NCBI GenBank assembly: GCA_021443125.1
Contig: JABUUQ010000004.1
Span: 95,440-106,048, forward strand
Direction: 5' to 3'
DNA from: Bacteroidales bacterium
GTDB taxonomy: Bacteria; Bacteroidota; Bacteroidia; Bacteroidales; P3
Length of the DNA: 10,609 nucleotides
The notes beneath the pieces were generated by a model, which was not told the DNA's origin, did not search any database, and worked only from the letters and a program-made list of their open reading frames with translations. This document shows, piece after piece, positions 5,519 to 10,609 of this stretch. The stretch's first letter is position 1. Each line of letters starts with the position of its first letter. A program made the translations under genes and the position numbers.

Positions 5519-7423
5519 TTAATAACTTCTTTTTGAATCGTTTCCTTCATACCAATTTATGAAAGCAGTATTTACAACCTTGTTGCCACCTGCTGTTGGA
5601 TAGTTTCCTGTAAAATACCAATCACCAGTATTGTTTGGGCAAGCAAGATGAAGAGACTGTATTGTATTATAGACAACATTTATCTCGGCATTGCAATGCT
5701 TTGGAGTTATAAGCTGTGCTATTTTGTCGGAAATCTCTTCGTCTTTGAAAGGTTCGTAGATTGCTTTCACATGATTTTGAACCATTTCTTTTGGTAGGGT
5801 TTCCTGTGCCTTGCAATTCTGATATGTTTTGTCTATAACGTCTTGCATTCCTCTTTCTTGCAATAATTGTATAGCAGCATTGAAAGCCACAAACTGACCA
5901 AGGCGAGACATATCAATACCATAGCAGTCTGGATAGCGTATTTGAGGAGCTGAAGAAGCAACAACTATCTTCTTTGGTCCAAGTTTGTCGAGTATTGAAA
6001 TTATGCTTTGCTTCAATGTTGTTCCTCTAACGATACTATCGTCGATAACTACAAGATTATCCACATCTTCTCTGATTTGTCCATAGGTTACATCATAAAC
6101 ATGAGCCACCATATCGTCTCTTTCGTTGTCTTGTGTGATAAATGTTCTCAATTTGACATCTTTGACAACTATATACTCACGACGCACCGATGTTTTGAAG
6201 ATTTGTTCCAATTCTTCTGGGCTTGGCTTATGGTCAAGCGAAAGAATGTTTGACACTCTCTGCCTGTCGATATGGTCTTGGAAAGCTTTGGCAAGTCCTT
6301 GGAAGGCAACAGAAGCAGTATTTGGTATATAGGAAATAACTGTGTTCTCTATATCGTTGTCTATCTTTTCAAGAATTTGAGGGAATATGCGTTCGCCCAA
6401 ATTTTTGCGTTCTTGGTATATGTCGGCATCTGTTCCTCTTGAAAAATATATTCGTTCAAATGAACATTTCTTTGCTGGCTGTGCCTCATCCTTTACTCTT
6501 ACCTCTGCAATAGTGCCATCTCTGCGAATAATAAGGGCACATCCTGGTGTAAGTTCTTTAACTTCCTCGATAGGAGCATCGAAAGTTGTCATAATTGCAG
6601 GTCTTTCACTTGCAACAACGACTATCTCATCATTCTTATACCAATAGCATGGACGGATACCGCTTTCATCCCTGACAGTAAAGGCATATCCATTGCCAGT
6701 AAGGCCACACATTACATAGCCTCCGTCGAAATGCTTGACAGAAGAGGTAAGCACTTTTGCCAAATCCATCTCACGTGAAATGCTTTCGGTAATCTCTATG
6801 TTGGATTCTTTATTGAGTTTGTGTTTTCTGAACAATTCTTCAACTTCTCTGTCCAAAAATTTTCCTATTTTTTCCAAAACTATGGCAGTATCGGTGATAT
6901 TTACAGGATGTTGGCCAAGAGAAATAAGTTTATTGAGCATCTCGTCTATGTTGGTAAGGTTGAAATTGCCGGCAACAAGAAGATCTCGTGTTCTCCAGTT
7001 GTTTTGTCTGTGGAAAGGGTGAAGATTTTCTATCTCATTCTTGCCAAAAGTTCCATAACGAAGATGTCCTAAAAACAAATTGCCGAAAAATCTTGCATTA
7101 TCTTTCAAATATGAAATGTCGTTTATCTTTTCGGGATCTTGTTCCTCTATACGCTTGTAATCAACAAAAACATTTTTGAAAATATCCGCAATAGGTTGTC
7201 TGTCATTACTCTTTATTATGTCAACATACTGCTCACCTGGTTTTGTATCAAACTTTACAGAAGCGAAACCTGCACCATCTTGTCCGCGATTGTGCTGTTT
7301 CTCCATCAAAAGATACATACGATTCAATGCCCAAGTGTTTCCGTATTTTTCTTGATAATATTCAAGCGGTTTCAGCAAACGAAGCATTGCTATACCGCAT
7401 TCGTGTTTTATACTGTCACTCAT
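5519..7423 (-). CDS. PurF-like amidophosphoribosyltransferase, long divergent form
   Basis: This is a class II glutamine amidotransferase fused to a phosphoribosyltransferase domain, as in PurF, which makes phosphoribosylamine from PRPP and glutamine. After an 8-residue propeptide-like start comes ECGIAML, so Cys9 would be the N-terminal nucleophile after processing. Then follow QHNRGQDGAG (43-52), GHLRYGTFG (119-127), AGNFNLTN (151-158) and RDESGIRPCYW (251-261). The PRPP loop is canonical: VVIDDSIVRGTT (458-469). It departs from typical PurF in length (634 against roughly 470-505 residues), with a C-terminal extension of about 130 residues. QH-RGQD has an inserted Asn, and the glutaminase oxyanion motif HNG is replaced by GNF. 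I infer a Bacteroidetes paralogue rather than the main PurF, with an uncertain reaction. It starts 7 bp after nadE and may be translationally coupled to it. Confidence 0.85.
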   Translation of the reverse strand: MSDSIKHECGIAMLRLLKPLEYYQEKYGNTWALNRMYLLMEKQHNRGQDGAGFASVKFDTKPGEQYVDIIKSNDRQPIADIFKNVFVDYKRIEEQDPEKINDISYLKDNARFFGNLFLGHLRYGTFGKNEIENLHPFHRQNNWRTRDLLVAGNFNLTNIDEMLNKLISLGQHPVNITDTAIVLEKIGKFLDREVEELFRKHKLNKESNIEITESISREMDLAKVLTSSVKHFDGGYVMCGLTGNGYAFTVRDESGIRPCYWYKNDEIVVVASERPAIMTTFDAPIEEVKELTPGCALIIRRDGTIAEVRVKDEAQPAKKCSFERIYFSRGTDADIYQERKNLGERIFPQILEKIDNDIENTVISYIPNTASVAFQGLAKAFQDHIDRQRVSNILSLDHKPSPEELEQIFKTSVRREYIVVKDVKLRTFITQDNERDDMVAHVYDVTYGQIREDVDNLVVIDDSIVRGTTLKQSIISILDKLGPKKIVVASSAPQIRYPDCYGIDMSRLGQFVAFNAAIQLLQERGMQDVIDKTYQNCKAQETLPKEMVQNHVKAIYEPFKDEEISDKIAQLITPKHCNAEINVVYNTIQSLHLACPNNTGDWYFTGNYPTAGGNKVVNTAFINWYEGNDSKRSY

Positions 7424-7430
7424 ATATTGT

Positions 7431-8969
7431 TTATGATATAGGATTAAAGAAATCTGTTGTAAAACATGTTCTGCTCAACCTTACTGCTGGCGCTTCCTGA
7501 TGCCGTTTCCATTCGTTGATTCTAAACAAATGCAAAACTCTGTCTATTGTTTTTTCATCGTAACCCAAAGCAATAAGTTCAGAACGGGATTTGTTGTTAT
7601 CTATATAGTCAATAAGAATTTTGTCTAATTCGTCATATTCTGGCAAAGTGTCGGAATCTTTCTGGTTATAGCGCAATTCTGCCGAAGGAGCCTTGTCTAT
7701 GGAATTCATAGGTATAATCTCTTCGTTTCTGTTTATCCATCGTGCCAAGCGATAGACGTCTGTTTTGTACAAATCGCCTATTGCAGATATTGCTCCAGAG
7801 TCATCGCCATACAAGGTGCCATATCCCACAGCACTTTCACTCTTATTGGATGTGTTGAGCATAGCTGCACCAAATTTATTGCCGTATGCCATAACTATCA
7901 TAAGGCGAGCTCTTGCCTGAAGGTTCTCTTCTGCTGTGTTTGGCTGCAAACCTAAAAACAATGGCTGCATTGTCTTCAAACTTGCGGCAAACATATCTTT
8001 TATAGGTATGGTATGATATTCTATTCCAAGGTTCTTTGCTGATTTTTCTGCGTCTGAGACACTATGTTCAGAAGAATATTCGCTTGGCATAAGTATTCCT
8101 GTTACATTTTCCTTACCCAAAGCCGCAACACCAAGCACAACAACAACGGCAGAGTCTATTCCACCAGACAAACCTATTACTGCTTTCTTTATGTTGTTCT
8201 TGTTGAAATAGTCTTTCAGTGCCAAAACGCTTGCCTTATAGATTTTCTCTTCGTAACACAAAGGATTGTGGCGTTCAATGACAAGATTGTCGGTTTCCAC
8301 AAAAGCTTCTTCGGTGTCAAACATGGAAAGGCGTTTGCAAACCTCGCCTTTTTCATTCATTATCAAGGAAGTGCCAGAAAAAACATAGCTTCCCTCTGCA
8401 CCAACTCTATTTACAAGAAGAATTTTTGAGTCTAACTGTCTTGCACACAAAGCCAAAGAATCTATAAATTCCTCCTTGTCGTCCTTATCGAACAAACGAT
8501 TGGTGCAAAGTATAACAAGCTCAACCTTAATCTTTCTTCTGATAAAATTCTCTATATCTTCCAGAAAGCCCAAAGCTATTTTACTGCCGTTATAAGTAAG
8601 GACTTCTATACCATTGCCCTGAGTAAAATTCTTGTCAAAGCGACCTAAATTTCTTTTTGTGGCCAAAGCCTTCACCTCACCCTTGTCTACAAATACCAAA
8701 GAATTGTAGCAAAAATTTTCATCGCCTCTTGCTGGTGTGCCCACTATGAAACTTTTTCTTGAATTGCACAAAGCATCGCCCAATTTAGAGGTTTCTATGT
8801 AGAGATCTTTGTATAAGTTTCTGCTATACAAAGGCGAGCCACTCAAAGCCAACTCTCCAAAAACATTAAGGACATCATCATTGCTTTTGTCTAAAATTTC
8901 TTGGATTTTATTGGCATTATAACTGCAATCAGCTGTTTTATAATTTAACTGACAAATGTTTATTTTCAT
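7431..8969 (-). CDS. nadE: NAD+ synthetase with nitrilase-like domain (NadE)
   Basis: NadE amidates deamido-NAD to NAD+ with ATP, the last step of NAD synthesis. The 512-residue product has an N-terminal nitrilase-type domain (about 1-225) and a C-terminal synthetase domain (about 240-512). The synthetase motifs are intact: PP-loop LSGGIDSAVV (267-276), TSNKSE (373-378), GYGTLYGDDSGAISAIGDLY (382-401), APSAELR (427-433) and DSDTLPEYDELD (438-449). The glutaminase domain keeps Glu39 (GELALSG) and Lys105 (ATKRNLG), but the Cys-Glu-Asp nucleophile motif reads FLEDIE (135-140), with Leu136 at the Cys position. FDE and DELVFDGGS-type motifs are also altered. It may therefore use free ammonia. A frame extension to TTG at 8978 exists, but ATG at 8969 gives the typical MKINICQLNY start and fits the promoter at 8990-8997. 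Confidence 0.93.
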   Translation of the reverse strand: MKINICQLNYKTADCSYNANKIQEILDKSNDDVLNVFGELALSGSPLYSRNLYKDLYIETSKLGDALCNSRKSFIVGTPARGDENFCYNSLVFVDKGEVKALATKRNLGRFDKNFTQGNGIEVLTYNGSKIALGFLEDIENFIRRKIKVELVILCTNRLFDKDDKEEFIDSLALCARQLDSKILLVNRVGAEGSYVFSGTSLIMNEKGEVCKRLSMFDTEEAFVETDNLVIERHNPLCYEEKIYKASVLALKDYFNKNNIKKAVIGLSGGIDSAVVVVLGVAALGKENVTGILMPSEYSSEHSVSDAEKSAKNLGIEYHTIPIKDMFAASLKTMQPLFLGLQPNTAEENLQARARLMIVMAYGNKFGAAMLNTSNKSESAVGYGTLYGDDSGAISAIGDLYKTDVYRLARWINRNEEIIPMNSIDKAPSAELRYNQKDSDTLPEYDELDKILIDYIDNNKSRSELIALGYDEKTIDRVLHLFRINEWKRHQEAPAVRLSRTCFTTDFFNPIS

Positions 8970-8989
8970 CTGTTTCAATTTCTTTGTTG

Positions 8990-8997
8990 CAAAGATA
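8990..8997 (-). promoter_or_regulatory. -7 element of the nadE operon promoter
   Basis: On the minus strand this reads TATCTTTG, identical to the lysS -7 element and matching TAnnTTTG. It lies 20 bp upstream of the nadE ATG, so transcription would begin around 8984-8986 with a very short leader. No good TTTG-type -33 element is seen 19-21 bp further upstream. Repeat array C begins 36 bp upstream and might compensate through a bound activator, which is inference. Confidence 0.6.
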
Positions 8998-9033
8998 ATA
9001 ATTTTCTATGACATAATAAGGTTTGGGAAAAAT

Positions 9034-9096
9034 AAAACGGCGTTCTAAAAAAATAAAACAAAGGAATAATATAATAAAACGGCGTTTTATTTCGTT
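9034..9096 (+). repeat. 21-bp repeat array C (3 units), between nadE and receptor gene
   Basis: Units start at 9034 (AAAACGGCGTTCTAAAAAAA...), 9055 (AAAACAAAGGAATAATATAA...) and 9076 (AAAACGGCGTTTTATTTCGT...), in exact 21-bp register. The third unit carries the best dyad, ATAAAAC-GGC-GTTTTAT (9074-9090, 7-bp arms). A degenerate fourth unit may follow at 9097-9117, where GGG and TTTT keep register, and another may precede at 9013-9033. The array fills the middle of the divergent gap, so it lies upstream of both flanking genes. Confidence 0.7.
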
Positions 9097-9140
9097 ATTT
9101 TAGGGTTTTGAATTTATATATAAAAATAAAGTATAAAAAA

Positions 9141-10609
9141 ATGAACAATACAAAGTTTTATCTTAGAGGCATCGCTATAGTTTTGATGCTATGTTGTTGT
9201 GCATTGAACCTTTCTGCACAACAGCAAAAGTTTTCTATAAAAGGAAAACTTGTTGACAAAAATACAAAAGAGGCTATGATGTTCGCCAACTGTGTTTTGC
9301 ACTACGATACCGACACCATAGGCATTTACAAAGGTGAAAGTGCCAATGACAAAGGCGAATTTTCTTTCAAAGGCGTAAAGCCAAGAAGGCTGATTTTCAA
9401 AGCGTCTTTTGTTGGTTATGATGTTTACAGGAGAGTCATAGAAGTTTCTGATTTCCAAGGCAATGGCGTAATAGATCTTGGCGTTCTGGAAATGACATCT
9501 GCCTCTAACCTTGGAGAGATTCAAGTTGTTTCCGAAAGAAAAAGGATAGAGATAGACGAAGACAAAATGACTATGAACATAGATGAAGGAATGGCGGCAG
9601 CAAGTGAGAGTGCTTTTGATTTGTTGAAGAAAGTTCCAGGAGTTTTTATTGATAGTGATGAGAATATAACTTTGAATGGTCAAAGCGGAGTGGCGTTTTG
9701 GTATAACGGAAGAGAGATGAAAATGGAATGGGAGGCTATCGTGGATTTCCTAAAAGGTATTACTCCAGAGCAAGTGGATAAGTTTGAAGTTCTTACCAAC
9801 CCTGGAGTGAAGTATGACGCAGAAGGCACAGGTGGCATTATAAATCTAAGATTGAAACAATCACGCAATTATGGTATTAACGGCAATGTGGGAGCAAATA
9901 TCTCGCATCGTACTGATTGGAGTGGAGGATTGAACGGTCGTTTGAACTATGTGGATGACAAATGGATAGCAAGTTTTGGCTATTCTTATCATAATATGAA
10001 TTTTAACATGAACGATTCTTCACAGACTTATAGGTGGGTAGGGTCAGACACCACTTTGTTCCGCAGACAAAGCAACATGGTACATAAAGGCAATAATCAC
10101 AATTTGGATTTCTCTGCTTCATATTCCATAGACACCACTTCAACAATTGGTTTCTCTTCTAATTTGTCTCTTGGCTCAAATCCATGGAATGAAACCAATA
10201 ATCCTACCTATATTTCTTCAAATCCAAACTATTTTGATGCCGATTCAATGTATCAGACTCTTTCTGGTTCTGAGAGAAAACGAAATTCCCTTATGGCAGG
10301 AGTGTCTTATGTGAAAAAATTAGACAGCAAGGAAACAAAAATTTCTTCTGATTTGGATTTCACTCACTCATGGAATGATTCCAAAAGCAAGGATGCAACA
10401 CAGTATTATTTGGGATATTATCCTAAGGAAGAATATCTTTATAACGAACAAAGCTACAAAAGAACAACTAACACAACAACTAACAACATTTCTTGGAGAG
10501 TGGATTATTACAAGCCATTGGGCAAGGGTAAAAAGTTTGAAGCCGGTTTCAAAACCAATTTATCTTCATCTGATAAGGACTATAACTCTTTGGAATGGGA
10601 CTATGCACA
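9141..10609 (+). CDS. Outer-membrane TonB-dependent-receptor-like protein (partial, 5' part)
   Basis: The frame is open from ATG at 9141 to the window end (489 codons seen, no stop). A signal peptide (1-26) ends LNLSA before QQQ. Residues 30-117 form a carboxypeptidase-regulatory-like beta-sandwich (FSIKGKLVDKNTKEAMMFAN, NDKGEFSFKGV, LIFKASFVGYD). A plug-like domain (about 120-240) follows, with SAFDLLKKVPGVFID, ITLNGQSGVAFWYNGREM and FEVLTNPGVKYDAEGTGGII. From about 245 there are alternating aromatic/polar strands of a beta-barrel. This is the architecture of the Bacteroidetes outer-membrane beta-barrel family related to TonB-dependent receptors. The substrate is unknown; no SusD partner or regulator is visible before the edge. 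The signal peptide contains three consecutive Cys (18-20), but a lipobox is unlikely. No clear promoter was found; repeat array C lies 45 bp upstream of the ATG. Confidence 0.9.
   Translation, partial: MNNTKFYLRGIAIVLMLCCCALNLSAQQQKFSIKGKLVDKNTKEAMMFANCVLHYDTDTIGIYKGESANDKGEFSFKGVKPRRLIFKASFVGYDVYRRVIEVSDFQGNGVIDLGVLEMTSASNLGEIQVVSERKRIEIDEDKMTMNIDEGMAAASESAFDLLKKVPGVFIDSDENITLNGQSGVAFWYNGREMKMEWEAIVDFLKGITPEQVDKFEVLTNPGVKYDAEGTGGIINLRLKQSRNYGINGNVGANISHRTDWSGGLNGRLNYVDDKWIASFGYSYHNMNFNMNDSSQTYRWVGSDTTLFRRQSNMVHKGNNHNLDFSASYSIDTTSTIGFSSNLSLGSNPWNETNNPTYISSNPNYFDADSMYQTLSGSERKRNSLMAGVSYVKKLDSKETKISSDLDFTHSWNDSKSKDATQYYLGYYPKEEYLYNEQSYKRTTNTTTNNISWRVDYYKPLGKGKKFEAGFKTNLSSSDKDYNSLEWDYA

Noticed and set aside
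8970..8978. TTG start for nadE, adding three residues.
   Set aside because: ATG at 8969 gives the usual NadE N-terminus (MKINICQLNY). With the -7 element at 8990-8997 a TTG at 8978 would lie almost on the transcription start.
9101..9110. TAGGGTTTTG as a -7 element for the outer-membrane receptor gene.
   Set aside because: There are four bases between TA and TTTG instead of two, and no matching -33 element is seen; it may instead be a decayed repeat unit.

Overview
The window is AT-rich DNA from a member of the Bacteroidetes, most likely Bacteroidales. Three things point there. Two promoters carry the -7 element TATCTTTG, which fits the Bacteroidetes TAnnTTTG consensus. LysS has a C-terminal extension of about 65 residues like that of Bacteroides-type enzymes. 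The last gene encodes a TonB-dependent-receptor-like outer-membrane protein with an N-terminal carboxypeptidase-regulatory-like domain. The genus cannot be told from the sequence.

Layout. Positions 1-61 hold the first codons of an exported protein on the minus strand. A 510-bp divergent gap (62-571) follows, with hairpins, a repeat array and the lysS promoter. lysS (lysyl-tRNA synthetase) and an S41 C-terminal processing peptidase lie together on the plus strand. They end at a repeat-built bidirectional terminator (3936-3979). The minus strand then carries, in transcription order, nadE, a 634-residue PurF-like protein and recA, with gaps of 7 and 16 bp, so they are probably one operon. That operon ends at a hairpin terminator (4428-4457), and a small unrecognised gene (4027-4419) lies beyond it. 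A truncated outer-membrane receptor gene starts at 9141 on the plus strand, divergent from nadE.

Two things stand out. First, three intergenic regions each carry a three-unit array of the same 21-bp repeat (448-510, 3920-3982, 9034-9096), in exact 21-bp register. The best units contain the dyad AAAAC-N3-GTTTT. Two arrays sit just upstream of TATCTTTG promoters, and the third forms a perfect 17-bp stem between convergent genes. This looks like a dispersed regulatory or structural repeat family that I cannot name. Second, NadE appears to have lost the catalytic cysteine of its glutaminase domain (Leu136 in the Cys position), while its synthetase domain is intact. It lies 7 bp from a divergent PurF-like amidotransferase that keeps its own nucleophilic cysteine but has an altered oxyanion-hole motif.

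The other genes are ordinary housekeeping genes: translation (lysS), envelope proteolysis (S41 peptidase), NAD and purine-type metabolism, and recombination/SOS (recA). I see no phage, insertion sequence, CRISPR array, tRNA or rRNA.
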